Shown one piece after another: positions 44,425 through 53,480 of a stretch of DNA of 64,000 nt. The notes under the pieces were generated by a model. That model saw nothing but the letters and a program-made list of their open reading frames with translations. It was not told the DNA's origin and searched no databases. How positions within the stretch are numbered: the stretch's first letter is position 1; each line of letters begins with the position of its first letter. The translations under genes and the position numbers were made by a program. Origin of the DNA: Pseudomonadota bacterium (GTDB lineage Bacteria > Pseudomonadota > Gammaproteobacteria > Steroidobacterales > Steroidobacteraceae); contig JAKBCR010000007.1 of the NCBI GenBank assembly GCA_021807675.1, positions 1 to 64,000 of the forward strand. Direction: 5' to 3'.

Positions 44425-45006
44425 ATGCAAGCGATCGATGCGCTCCTCGAGCGGCGCTCCGCCAAGACTCTCACCGATCCCGCGCCCGATGCGGGTGCGC
44501 TCGAGCTGCTGCTCGAGTGCGCGAGCCGTGCGCCTGACCACGGGCGCCTCCGCCCGTGGCGCTTCATCGTGATCAGCGGCGCCGCGCGCGATCGCCTGGG
44601 CGAGCTGATGGCCGACCAACTGCGACGCCAGCAGCCCGGCGCGAGCGCCGAGTCCCTGCAGCGCGAGCGGCAGAAAGCGCTGCGCGCGCCCCTCATCGTC
44701 GTTGTCGCGGCCGTCTGCGACGCCGCAGCCAAGATTCCCGCCATAGAGCAGGTTCTCGCGGCGGGCGCCGCCGCCCAGAACGTAATGCTCGCCGCCCCGG
44801 CGCTCGGGTTCGGCGCGATGTGGAAGACGGGCGCCGCCGCCTACGACGATACGGTCAAGGCGGCGCTCGGTCTGGCGAGCACGGATGCGATCGTGGGATT
44901 CCTCTACCTCGGCACACCGACGGCTGATGCGGTGCCGCCACCGGCGCGCGGCCGATGGCAGGACAGGGTGAGCTATTGGGGCGAGGGCTGGCAGCTCAAG
45001 GCTTGA
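44425..45006 (+). CDS. Nitroreductase family protein (YdjA-like)
   Basis: LLERRSAKTLTDPAPDAGALELLLECASRAPDHGRLRPWRFIVI; AGAAAQNVMLAAPALGFGAMWKTG. Confidence 0.9.
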   Translation: MQAIDALLERRSAKTLTDPAPDAGALELLLECASRAPDHGRLRPWRFIVISGAARDRLGELMADQLRRQQPGASAESLQRERQKALRAPLIVVVAAVCDAAAKIPAIEQVLAAGAAAQNVMLAAPALGFGAMWKTGAAAYDDTVKAALGLASTDAIVGFLYLGTPTADAVPPPARGRWQDRVSYWGEGWQLKA

Positions 45007-45409
45007 CCACCGCCAGCACGACGATGGCGATGAGCAGAATTCCCGGCACCTCGTTGAAAATGCGATACCAGCGCTGCGACCGCGTGTTGCGTCCGTCGCG
45101 CAGATCGCGAATCAACTGATAGCACCAGAGGTGGTACAGGACGAGCGCGCCGACGAGCGGGAGCTTCACGCGCAGCCATAGGAAATCCAGATACGCGGGG
45201 GAGGCGATGACCAGGGAGACGCCGAACGCAATGGCAAGCCCCCCGCCCACCGTCATCAGCACGAAGAGCCGCCGCTCCATCACCACGAACCGCTCGCGGC
45301 TGATCGCATCGGATGCGGCCGCGTGATACACGAAGAGCCTCGGCAGATAGAAGAGACCGGCGAACCAGGTGACTACGAAGATGATATGGAACGCTTTGAG
45401 CCAGAGCAT
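44996..45409 (-). CDS. hemJ: HemJ/CopD-like protoporphyrinogen oxidase family protein
   Basis: WLKAFHIIFVVTWFAGLFYLPRLFVYH; WLRVKLPLVGALVLYHLWC; RIFNEVPGILLIAIVVLAVVKP. Confidence 0.88.
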   Translation of the reverse strand: MLWLKAFHIIFVVTWFAGLFYLPRLFVYHAAASDAISRERFVVMERRLFVLMTVGGGLAIAFGVSLVIASPAYLDFLWLRVKLPLVGALVLYHLWCYQLIRDLRDGRNTRSQRWYRIFNEVPGILLIAIVVLAVVKP

Positions 45410-45560
45410 CCCCCATGTTAATCCAATGGCGGTCTCAGCGTTCCCCAGGGAGCCGTGAGGTGAAATGGGCCGCCGCCACGCATCGATGAGGCCGCAGGGA
45501 ACTCCTGGACTGCGAACGGGTCGGCTTGGCCGACGGCTCCAATTCCGCGACAATCCACAT

Positions 45561-46313
45561 ATGCCGACCCGCCCCCGCCACAAGCGCCCGGCCAAGCCGA
45601 CCCCGCCGGATCCGGCGCACGTCCTCGTCATCGACGTCGGCGGCTCGCATATCAAGTTCCGCATGGGTGCCCGCGGCCCGATCAGGAACTTCGTGTCCGG
45701 CCCCGACATGAGTGCGGCCGACATGGCCCGCCAGGTCCGCAAGCTCGCCGCCGATCTGCCTTACCAGGCGGTGTCGATCGGCTATCCGGGACCGGTGTTG
45801 CGGGGTCGGATCGCCGCCGATCCTTTCAACCTGGGTCCGGGTTGGGTCGGATACGACTTCGAGAAGACCCTTCGCCGGCCGGTGCGGGTGGTCAACGATG
45901 CCACCATGCAGGCGCTCGGCAGCTATGAGGGTGGCCGGATGCTCTTCCTCGGGCTCGGCACCGGACTCGGAGCGACGCTCGTTCTCAATGGCGCGGTGGA
46001 GCCGATGGAGATCGCTCATATGCCCTACAAGCGCGGACGCACCTTCGAGGACTACGTTGGTGAGCACGGACGCAAGCGGCTCGGCAACAAGAAATGGCGC
46101 AAGGCCGTGGCCGAGGTGGTCGCACGGCTGAAGGAGGTGCTCGAGGTCGATTACGTGGTGTTGGGAGGCGGCAACGCGGCGCGGCTGGAGGATCTGCCCG
46201 AAGGCGCGCGGCTCGGCGACAATCACAATGCCTTCAAGGGCGGCCTTCATCTGTGGCGCGGAGAGGATCCGCTCGCCATCAGCATCGCGCGCCGCCGGGA
46301 CGGTGGCCGATGA
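45561..46313 (+). CDS. ROK-family glucokinase, polyphosphate glucokinase-like
   Basis: HVLVIDVGGSHIKFRMG; VSIGYPGPVLRGRI; LGLGTGLGATLVLNG. Confidence 0.85.
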   Translation: MPTRPRHKRPAKPTPPDPAHVLVIDVGGSHIKFRMGARGPIRNFVSGPDMSAADMARQVRKLAADLPYQAVSIGYPGPVLRGRIAADPFNLGPGWVGYDFEKTLRRPVRVVNDATMQALGSYEGGRMLFLGLGTGLGATLVLNGAVEPMEIAHMPYKRGRTFEDYVGEHGRKRLGNKKWRKAVAEVVARLKEVLEVDYVVLGGGNAARLEDLPEGARLGDNHNAFKGGLHLWRGEDPLAISIARRRDGGR

Positions 46314-48709
46314 GCGATCTCGGCGCACCGGGCGCACCCGGCCTGCCGCCCACCTGGTGCAGCAGCGACAAGGAAATGGTGGGCTGCTCGCTCGGGCCCT
46401 CACGCCTCTGGTTCACGATCGGCGGCGGCATTCTGAACGAGGTCTACCACCCCCGCATCGACATTCCGCAGATCCGCGATCTCGGCTTCATCGTCGCGGA
46501 CGGCAAAGGCTTCTGGGTGGAGGTCAAGCGGATGTACCGCCACACCCTGACGCTCGCCGCACCGGGGGTGCCCGCGGTTCGCATCGTTCACCAGCATGAG
46601 CGCTTCGAGCTTGCGCTGCGCATCTCGCCCTCCCGCGCGCGCGACGTGCTTCTCTTGGAGGTCGAGCTGACGGGGGACGAATCGCTGCGCCCTTATGCGC
46701 TCATCGCACCGCACCTCGGCGGCACGGGCAACAACAACTCTGCTGCGATCGTCGGCCATCGAGGTCATCGCGTGCTCTGGGCGGAGCAGGGCCCCTACGC
46801 TCTGGCGCTGGCGGCGGTGACGCCGGATCAGGAGGATGCCTGGAGCCGAGCGAGCTGCGGCTTCGTCGGCACCAGCGACGGTTGGCAGGACTTCAAGCGT
46901 AACGGCGCCATGAGCTGGGAGTATCCCGCCGCTGGGCCGGGCAACGTCGCGCTGATGGGGGAGCTTCCCCGCAAGTCGGTACTCGCGCTCGGCTTCGGCA
47001 GCAGCACCGAGTCGGCGGCTACCCTGGCGTTGAGCGCGCTCTTCGAGCCCTTCGAGGCGACGTGGAGCCGCCAGATCGATGACTGGAGCGGGTGGCGCAG
47101 GGAGTGTGCGTCGCGGGTGCAGCTCTCGGACGGGCTGCCTCCCGAGTGCGTACGGCAATTCGAGGTGTCGACCATGGCGCTGCGCTCGCACCTCGACAAG
47201 ACCTATCCGGGCGCGATGGTGGCGAGCCTAAGCGTCCCCTGGGGCAACACCAGGGAGGAGCGTGAGGGGTATCACCTCGTCTGGCCGCGTGACCTGTGCG
47301 AATGCGCGGGCGCGCTGCTGGCGGTCGGGGCCACGCCCGAAGCGCTGGATACCCTGCGCTATCTGCGCGCTACGCAACTCGCCGACGGCCATTGGAACCA
47401 GAACCAATGGCTGGGAGGCAAGCCCTACTGGACCGGGGTGCAGCTCGATGAGACTGCCTTCCCGGTGCTGCTCGCCGCCCAGCTCGAGGAGCGTGGCGTG
47501 CTCGATGGCATCGAGGTCGGCGACATGATCCGCCGCGCGCTGTCCTTCATCGTGCGCAACGGTCCGGCAAGCGATCAGGACCGCTGGGAGGAGGACGCGG
47601 GAATCAACGCCTTCACGCTGTCGGCTTGCATCGCTGCGCTGGTATGCGGCGCGCCGCATCTCGAGCCTGGCGAGCGCGAGCTCGCGCTCGCCATGGCCGA
47701 CTACTGGAACGCGAGCCTCGAGAACTGGACCGCCGTCACCGGCTCGCGCCTCGCGCGCCGGCACGGGGTGGCTGGCTACTACGTGCGTGTGGCGCCGCGC
47801 GAGGCCGTGATGGACCGCAGCGCGCTGCGGATGGTGCTGCCTGTGAAGAACCAGGCGCTCGACCCGGAGTTGCCGGCCTCGGCGCAGATCGGTGTCGATT
47901 TCCTGCAGCTCGTGCGCTTCGGGTTGCGCCGTGCCGACGATCCGCTGATCTCGGCGACCGTTCGCGTTGCGGACGCGCTGCTCAAAGTCGACACGCCGAG
48001 CGGCCCGTGTTGGTATCGATACAACGACGACGGTTACGGAGAGCACGACGACGGCTCGGCCTTCGATGGCACCGGCAGAGGCCGCGCATGGCCCCTGCTC
48101 ACGGGTGAGCGAGGCCACTACGAGCTCGCCGCCGGGCGCGATCCGCTGCCCTTCATGCAAGCGATGGTGCGCATGGCCTCCTCCGGGGGCATGCTGCCGG
48201 AGCAGATCTGGGATGCCGCGCCCGTGCCCTCGCGCGGCCTTGAGCCCGGCCACCCCACCGGAAGTGCCATGCCCCTTGCCTGGGCGCACGCGGAGTACAT
48301 CAAGCTCGTCGTCTCCCACTCGCTCGGCCGGCCCTTCGATCGGCCCGAGCGAGTCTGGCAGCGCTACGCGGGCAAGCGCCCTCGGCTCGAGCGCATCATC
48401 TGGTGCGCGCATGCGCCGGTTTCCGAGCTTCCCGAGGGTGCGATGCTGACGCTCGCGGTCGCTGCGCCCGCGACGTTCCGCTGGGGTTTCGATGGCTGGT
48501 CGGACCCCTGCGAGCGTTGCACGACGGCAATAGGTCTCGGTCTTCACGCTGTAGAAATCGACACCCGGCAGCTGAAGAGCGGCCGCTCGATCGACCTGAC
48601 CTACCGCCTCGAGCCGAGCGGTGAATGGATCGGGCGGGATTTCCGCATTTCGGTGGTGTCTGCCGGTGTGGCGGCGAATACGGCACTTGCGAGGATGGCG
48701 CAAGCCTGA
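46310..48709 (+). CDS. Glycoside hydrolase family 15 glucoamylase-like protein
   Basis: ATGA overlap; REGYHLVWPRDLCECAGALLAVG; DGHWNQNQWLGGKPYWTGVQLDETAFPVLL; QIWDAAPVPSRGLEPGHPTGSAMPLAWAHAEYIKL. Confidence 0.92.
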   Translation: MSDLGAPGAPGLPPTWCSSDKEMVGCSLGPSRLWFTIGGGILNEVYHPRIDIPQIRDLGFIVADGKGFWVEVKRMYRHTLTLAAPGVPAVRIVHQHERFELALRISPSRARDVLLLEVELTGDESLRPYALIAPHLGGTGNNNSAAIVGHRGHRVLWAEQGPYALALAAVTPDQEDAWSRASCGFVGTSDGWQDFKRNGAMSWEYPAAGPGNVALMGELPRKSVLALGFGSSTESAATLALSALFEPFEATWSRQIDDWSGWRRECASRVQLSDGLPPECVRQFEVSTMALRSHLDKTYPGAMVASLSVPWGNTREEREGYHLVWPRDLCECAGALLAVGATPEALDTLRYLRATQLADGHWNQNQWLGGKPYWTGVQLDETAFPVLLAAQLEERGVLDGIEVGDMIRRALSFIVRNGPASDQDRWEEDAGINAFTLSACIAALVCGAPHLEPGERELALAMADYWNASLENWTAVTGSRLARRHGVAGYYVRVAPREAVMDRSALRMVLPVKNQALDPELPASAQIGVDFLQLVRFGLRRADDPLISATVRVADALLKVDTPSGPCWYRYNDDGYGEHDDGSAFDGTGRGRAWPLLTGERGHYELAAGRDPLPFMQAMVRMASSGGMLPEQIWDAAPVPSRGLEPGHPTGSAMPLAWAHAEYIKLVVSHSLGRPFDRPERVWQRYAGKRPRLERIIWCAHAPVSELPEGAMLTLAVAAPATFRWGFDGWSDPCERCTTAIGLGLHAVEIDTRQLKSGRSIDLTYRLEPSGEWIGRDFRISVVSAGVAANTALARMAQA

Positions 48710-48721
48710 GAGGCTTCTCTC

Positions 48722-49504
48722 ATGCCTTTCACGCTAGCGCACCCGGCAGCCGTTCTGCCGCTGCGGCGCGCACGACTGATGCGCACCGTACCGCTCATCA
48801 TCGGCGCCATGACTCCGGATCTGCCGTATTACCTGCCGTGGCGGATCGCGAGGTATATCCCGCAAACGACGCACACGCCACTGGGCACGCTCACGCTGGA
48901 CTTGCCATTCGGAATTTTGATCCTGGTTTTCGTGTGGGTGCTGCGGGTGCCTCTCGCCGCGCCCCTCGGGCCCGCTTCGCGGGCCAAGTGTCTCGCCGCA
49001 CTGGAGCGCTTCGGCAGTCGGCCGCTCAACTGGGCGCTGGCGCCCCTGTCGCTTTTCGTCGGCTCCTGGACACACCTCGCCTGGGACTCCTTCACCCACG
49101 CGGATGGCTGGATGGTGTTGCGAGTCTCGGCGTTGAGCGCGCCGGTGTCGTTCTTCTCGTACACGGGTCAGCTCTGTCACGTGCTGCAGTACGCGAGCTC
49201 GGTATTCGGACTCGCCGTGCTCGCGATCTGGTTCACCCTCCTGCCGGTTCCGGCCGCGAAGACGCAGACCCGAAGCGGGGGGCGCTCGGCCGGCGGCCCG
49301 CTCTTGCTCGGCGTGTTGCTCGCAGTGGCAGCCGCGGCGGGAGGTTTCGAGACGATGGAGCATCTCCTGCAGCACGTCCCCGCGAGATATCACATTTTTT
49401 ACCTGTTTCTGACCCGTACCGTGGCCTGGTTCGCCCTGCTTTACACGGTCGCCGGGATCGTCATCGTACGTGGGCGGCGCGCGGCCGCGACTGCGTCCGG
49501 CTGA
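48722..49504 (+). CDS. DUF4184-family membrane protein
   Basis: MPFTLAHPAAVLPLRR...PLIIGAMTPDLPYYLPW. Confidence 0.85.
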   Translation: MPFTLAHPAAVLPLRRARLMRTVPLIIGAMTPDLPYYLPWRIARYIPQTTHTPLGTLTLDLPFGILILVFVWVLRVPLAAPLGPASRAKCLAALERFGSRPLNWALAPLSLFVGSWTHLAWDSFTHADGWMVLRVSALSAPVSFFSYTGQLCHVLQYASSVFGLAVLAIWFTLLPVPAAKTQTRSGGRSAGGPLLLGVLLAVAAAAGGFETMEHLLQHVPARYHIFYLFLTRTVAWFALLYTVAGIVIVRGRRAAATASG

Positions 49505-50321
49505 GAGGTCTGCCGAAGTCTTCCGTCCAATAAATGACGTCGCCACTTCGCCCGTCGACCGCGAAGGCGACACCCATCTGCCGGAATCCCGCCGTCATGA
49601 TGTTGGCACAGTGAGCGGGGCTCGCCAGCCAGGCCGCAACGGCCTTGCGGGGCGTTCCGAGGCCGCCGGCGATGTTCTCGCCCACCAGGCTCCAGCGGTA
49701 ACCTGCGCGCCTCGCACGCTCACCGGGACTGCTGCCGCCGCTTCCGGTGTGGCTGAAGAAATTGTGCGCTGCCATGTCGCGCGAGTGCGCGCGCGCCGCG
49801 CGGGTGAGGGCGGCAGAGAGCGTGAGGGGCGGCGCCGGCGGAAAGCGCCGCCGGCCGCAGGTGCGCGCGTGTGCCCGCGCCTCATTGGTGAGCGCGAGCA
49901 CGCGCCGGCTCACGATGGCGGCATCGCGCCGGGGCGGCGTGGTGAAGGGCTGAGCCACGACGATCCAGAGACCGTCCTCCCCGTGACCGTAAGCGCCGAT
50001 CTGGCGCAATCTCGGATCGGCGAGCTGACGGCAGAATCGCTGCCCCACAATCCGCTCGATTGCCGCATCGTCCGTCGCACCGGTTATCTCGATCGATAGC
50101 GAGCGGGCGGCGCGGTAGCGGGCGCGAAGCTCCGCCCGGCCAAGCGTGCTGCCGCTCGCGAGCAGACGCGCGACCTCATCCAGCTTGCGGCTCTCGGTGA
50201 GCGGAGGCTGGGATGCGCGGGGCAAGCCGCAGTATGCGGCCCGAGCGCGCTCCACCGCCCCGATCGCATTGGCGAGCACAGCGCCCGGGCGGAGCAGGAT
50301 CGCGATAGCCGCCACGCGCAA
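49461..50321 (-). CDS. CAP/SCP-domain secreted protein
   Basis: ALTRAARAHSRDMAAHNFFSHTGSGGSSPGERARRAGYRWSLVGENIAGG...AVAAWLASPAHCANIMTAGFRQMGVAFA; start (TTG/GTG) uncertain. Confidence 0.88.
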   Translation of the reverse strand: MRVAAIAILLRPGAVLANAIGAVERARAAYCGLPRASQPPLTESRKLDEVARLLASGSTLGRAELRARYRAARSLSIEITGATDDAAIERIVGQRFCRQLADPRLRQIGAYGHGEDGLWIVVAQPFTTPPRRDAAIVSRRVLALTNEARAHARTCGRRRFPPAPPLTLSAALTRAARAHSRDMAAHNFFSHTGSGGSSPGERARRAGYRWSLVGENIAGGLGTPRKAVAAWLASPAHCANIMTAGFRQMGVAFAVDGRSGDVIYWTEDFGRPLSRTQSRPRAAHVR

Positions 50322-50339
50322 CGCATAGAATAGCGCCCC

Positions 50340-51548
50340 ATGTCGAGCACTGAGCGTGCCGCCGGACTTTCGGTGAAGCCGAACGCTGCGGCGGCGGTTG
50401 CCGCCGTCGGGTGGCCCTGGCGGCAGGGAAACCAGTTTCAGCTTCTCGCCGAGAGCGACCGAATCTTCCGGCGAATGATCGAGGCCATCGCGGGCGCGCG
50501 CGAGTCGGTGCTGCTCGAGATGTATCTCGTCGAGTCCGGCGCCGTCGCGAGGAGATTCATCGATGCACTGGCTGGCTGTGCACAGCGCGGGGTGCGGGTT
50601 CACGTGCTCTTGGACGCCTTCGGCTCCCTGGCGTTGCGCGCCGCGGATCGGTGCAGGCTTGCCGACTCGGGAGCGCATCTGATTTTTTTCAATCCGCTGT
50701 CCTTGCACAAGCGCCTGGGGAACTGTCTGCGGGATCATCGCAAACTCCTGGTGATAGACGGCGCTCTCGCCTTCGTGGGCGGTGTCGGGCTCGCGGATGA
50801 GTTCATAGACGGCACGCGCGGCCGGCTCGCCTGGCGCGATCTCATGCTGGAGATCTCCGGACCGGTGGTGAGCGACTGGCAGACGGCCTTCGCGCGGATC
50901 TGGAGCCGCAGCGGCGGCTCGCCGCAGGTGCCCGAGGCGACCCCGCAGTCGCCTGACGAGCCGTCGATCGCGGCGGGCGCCCTCGGTCGGCTCGCGTTGA
51001 GTGAGGCGGGACACCGCTCCATTCTGGCCAATGATGTCATCAGGCGCATCAACGGCGCTCTGCGGCATGCCTGGATCATGAGTGCCTACTTCGTGCCGTC
51101 GCGCAGGTTCCGCAAGGCGCTGCGCCGCGCGGCGCGCCGCGGCGTCGATGTCCGGCTCCTCGTGCCCGGTCCCAAGACGGACCATCCCTGGGTGCGGCAC
51201 GCGGCCCGGCGCTTCTACGGCAGGATGCTGCGCAACGGCGTGCGAATCTTCGAATACCAGCCGCGGGTGCTCCACGGCAAGATGGCGCTCTGCGACGACT
51301 GGGTGAGCCTGGGCTCGAGCAACCTCGACCGCTGGAGCTTCCGCTGGAATCTCGAGGCCAACCAGGAGATCGAGAGCGCCGCGCTCGCCGCCCAGGCCGC
51401 CGCGATTTTCGCGGCCGACTGCGGCCATTCGCAGGAGCTCGATCGCCATCACTGGCGGCGCCGCGCCGTCCTGGATCGCCTGCGCGAGAGCATCGCGGGC
51501 GCGCTCGACCGGATTCTCGACCGCTGGCGCCGACCCGGACCGGACTGA
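50340..51548 (+). CDS. clsB: Cardiolipin synthase B-like phospholipase D family protein
   Basis: Two HKD motifs: DHRKLLVIDGALAFVGG and HGKMALCDDWVSLGSSNLD. Confidence 0.9.
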   Translation: MSSTERAAGLSVKPNAAAAVAAVGWPWRQGNQFQLLAESDRIFRRMIEAIAGARESVLLEMYLVESGAVARRFIDALAGCAQRGVRVHVLLDAFGSLALRAADRCRLADSGAHLIFFNPLSLHKRLGNCLRDHRKLLVIDGALAFVGGVGLADEFIDGTRGRLAWRDLMLEISGPVVSDWQTAFARIWSRSGGSPQVPEATPQSPDEPSIAAGALGRLALSEAGHRSILANDVIRRINGALRHAWIMSAYFVPSRRFRKALRRAARRGVDVRLLVPGPKTDHPWVRHAARRFYGRMLRNGVRIFEYQPRVLHGKMALCDDWVSLGSSNLDRWSFRWNLEANQEIESAALAAQAAAIFAADCGHSQELDRHHWRRRAVLDRLRESIAGALDRILDRWRRPGPD

Positions 51549-51552
51549 CCCG

Positions 51553-52524
51553 TCAGCGGGGGCGCGCGGGTTCCTTGGGCCTCCCCGGAAGCGGCACGGG
51601 AAGCGAGGAGTACAGCTCATCGGTGCGCACGAAGGAGAGGAGGAAGGAAGATATCACGCGCATCTGGCTATGGTACTGGCGCACGGCTTTCAGCTTGTCC
51701 GCCTCCTCGGTCGGATGAAGGTCGAATGCGACGAGGCCCAGACCATGGCCTCTGGGCGGCCTGGAAAGCGGCAGTTTCATGTGCAGCCCTCGCGGCCTTG
51801 GCCAGCCGAGGCCACCATGCACGATCCAGAAGCGCACCGCGGGCGGGTCGTGGCGTCGGCTCAGCACCTGCAAGGTGAGGATGCCCGCCGCGCGATGATC
51901 GGGATGCTCGTCCTGCGGGCTTGGCGCGAGTACCAGCGTCGGCCGGACGCGGTCGAGCACTCTAGCGAAGTCCCGCTCCAGACTCTCGCCCGTGTACGGG
52001 TGGCCGGCGGCGAAGGTATCGGGGTAAGGAACCCTTACCGCGCCGGTGAACCTGGAGTAATACGGTATCGTGAAATGGTCGGTGAGCAGGGTCAGGAGCC
52101 CCCCGTCGGGATAGCCTAGAAAGAACTGGCGCCCCGGGGGGACGCCCAGGATCGAAGCGGCGGCCCGGGCTTCGCGCATGCGCATGGCGGCGAGATCGCG
52201 CATCTTCCCGGGGTTCACCCGCAGCGACCTCTCGATCACGAGCGAGTCGAGCTCGGAGCCGTCGCCGCTCGTCAGCCAGACGATGCTGGCGCGGCCGCCG
52301 GCCGCTACGACTCGGCGGATCACGCCAGCGCAGCAGAGTGTCTCGTCATCGGGATGAGGCGAGACCACGAGGAGTGAGGTTTCGGAGTCGATCGGCGGGA
52401 TACCGGCCGCAGACGCCCCTGAGGGCAAGGCGAGACACCAGGCGGCGCAGAAGAAAACGAGGAGCGCGGCGGGCGAGAGGCCGCAGCCGGCGCACCGGCC
52501 GGCGGGAGCTGTCCGGATGGTCAT
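51553..52524 (-). CDS. PIG-L family deacetylase with signal peptide
   Basis: LLVVSPHPDDETLCCAGVI; LVLAPSPQDEHPDHRAAG; N-terminal hydrophobic leader. Confidence 0.9.
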   Translation of the reverse strand: MTIRTAPAGRCAGCGLSPAALLVFFCAAWCLALPSGASAAGIPPIDSETSLLVVSPHPDDETLCCAGVIRRVVAAGGRASIVWLTSGDGSELDSLVIERSLRVNPGKMRDLAAMRMREARAAASILGVPPGRQFFLGYPDGGLLTLLTDHFTIPYYSRFTGAVRVPYPDTFAAGHPYTGESLERDFARVLDRVRPTLVLAPSPQDEHPDHRAAGILTLQVLSRRHDPPAVRFWIVHGGLGWPRPRGLHMKLPLSRPPRGHGLGLVAFDLHPTEEADKLKAVRQYHSQMRVISSFLLSFVRTDELYSSLPVPLPGRPKEPARPR

Positions 52525-52605
52525 GGCGGTCGGGAGTGTACTAAAGTGAGGGGGGCGTCAACCGGCTGAACTTGGCGCCGTTGCAAGGGTCTCAGATCGG
52601 GAGAG

Positions 52606-53202
52606 GTGCAAATGAGTCGGGTCAAGATTCTCGCCCTGTGCGCCGTCACGGGGCTGCTTGCGGCATGTGCCACCGCCCCGGAGGTGCGTACGCGGGTGGC
52701 CGAGCAGGTCGACCTCGCCAGCTTCCATACCTATGCCTTCGTGGCGAAGCCCGGCACCGACACCGGCGCGTACAAATCCCTCACGACCCAGCAGCTCGAG
52801 AAGGATGTAGGAGAGGAGCTCCAGTCTCGCGGCTACGTGCCGGCTGAGGCCGGACATGCGCCGGACCTGCTGGTCAACTTCAGAGTCGCCACTCACGATC
52901 GCGTGCAGGGCGGGACATTCGGACCGCCCTATGGCGGCTGGGGATGGGGTTGGGGCTGGGGTCCCTACGCATGGGGCCCCTGGGGACCTTGGGGCTGGGG
53001 CGGCGGCTATTACGGTGATGTTCAGACTGTCACCACGGCATCGCTCACCGTGGATCTGATCGATCGGGCGGACAAGTCCGTCGTCTGGAGCGGGACGGCC
53101 TTCTCCGACCTGACCCGTCGAATGCTCGATCACCCTGCCGGCTCCATCAACGAGGCGGTGCATCAGATCTTCGTACATTTCCCCGTAGCTCCGCGGCATT
53201 AG
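52606..53202 (+). CDS. DUF4136 lipoprotein with Gly/Trp-rich insert
   Basis: Lipobox GLLAACAT; DFRVATHDR; GGWGWGWGWGPYAWGPWGPWGWGGGYYG. Confidence 0.85.
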   Translation: MQMSRVKILALCAVTGLLAACATAPEVRTRVAEQVDLASFHTYAFVAKPGTDTGAYKSLTTQQLEKDVGEELQSRGYVPAEAGHAPDLLVNFRVATHDRVQGGTFGPPYGGWGWGWGWGPYAWGPWGPWGWGGGYYGDVQTVTTASLTVDLIDRADKSVVWSGTAFSDLTRRMLDHPAGSINEAVHQIFVHFPVAPRH

Positions 53203-53230
53203 TCTGAGGCGGGGCGCAGCAGTGCTGCGC

Positions 53231-53335
53231 TGAATGAATCGTCTGGAGCGATTCATGACGACGCGCAGCGTCGGCCCCAAAGGGGTGAGGCCCAGGATGG
53301 GCCGAGCAAAGGACCGCCTCGCCCTGCGCCGCCGG
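53231..53335 (-). repeat. Hairpin repeat family F, copy 2 (inverted relative to copy 1)
   Basis: GAATGAATCGTCTGGAGCGATTCATGACGACGCGCAGCGTCGGCCCC...GGCCCAGGATGGGCCGAGCAAAGGACCGCCTCGCCCTGC. Confidence 0.75.
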
Positions 53336-53480
53336 GGCGCCTCTCTTTGCGTGGCCGGAGCTTCCCGGGGCTCAACCGGCGCTGACCGGCCTCTATCTTG
53401 CTGGACCGTTTCCTCGGCCGCCTCTCCCCTGGCGGCCTGTCCGTCCACGGCGGGCCGAAGGGCCCCAGGAAAACGGAAAC

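Noticed and set aside
49461-51620. 719-aa minus ORF suggesting a fusion of the CAP protein with an upstream domain
   Set aside because: The 5' part is antisense to clsB and not protein-like; the true CAP gene begins near 50321
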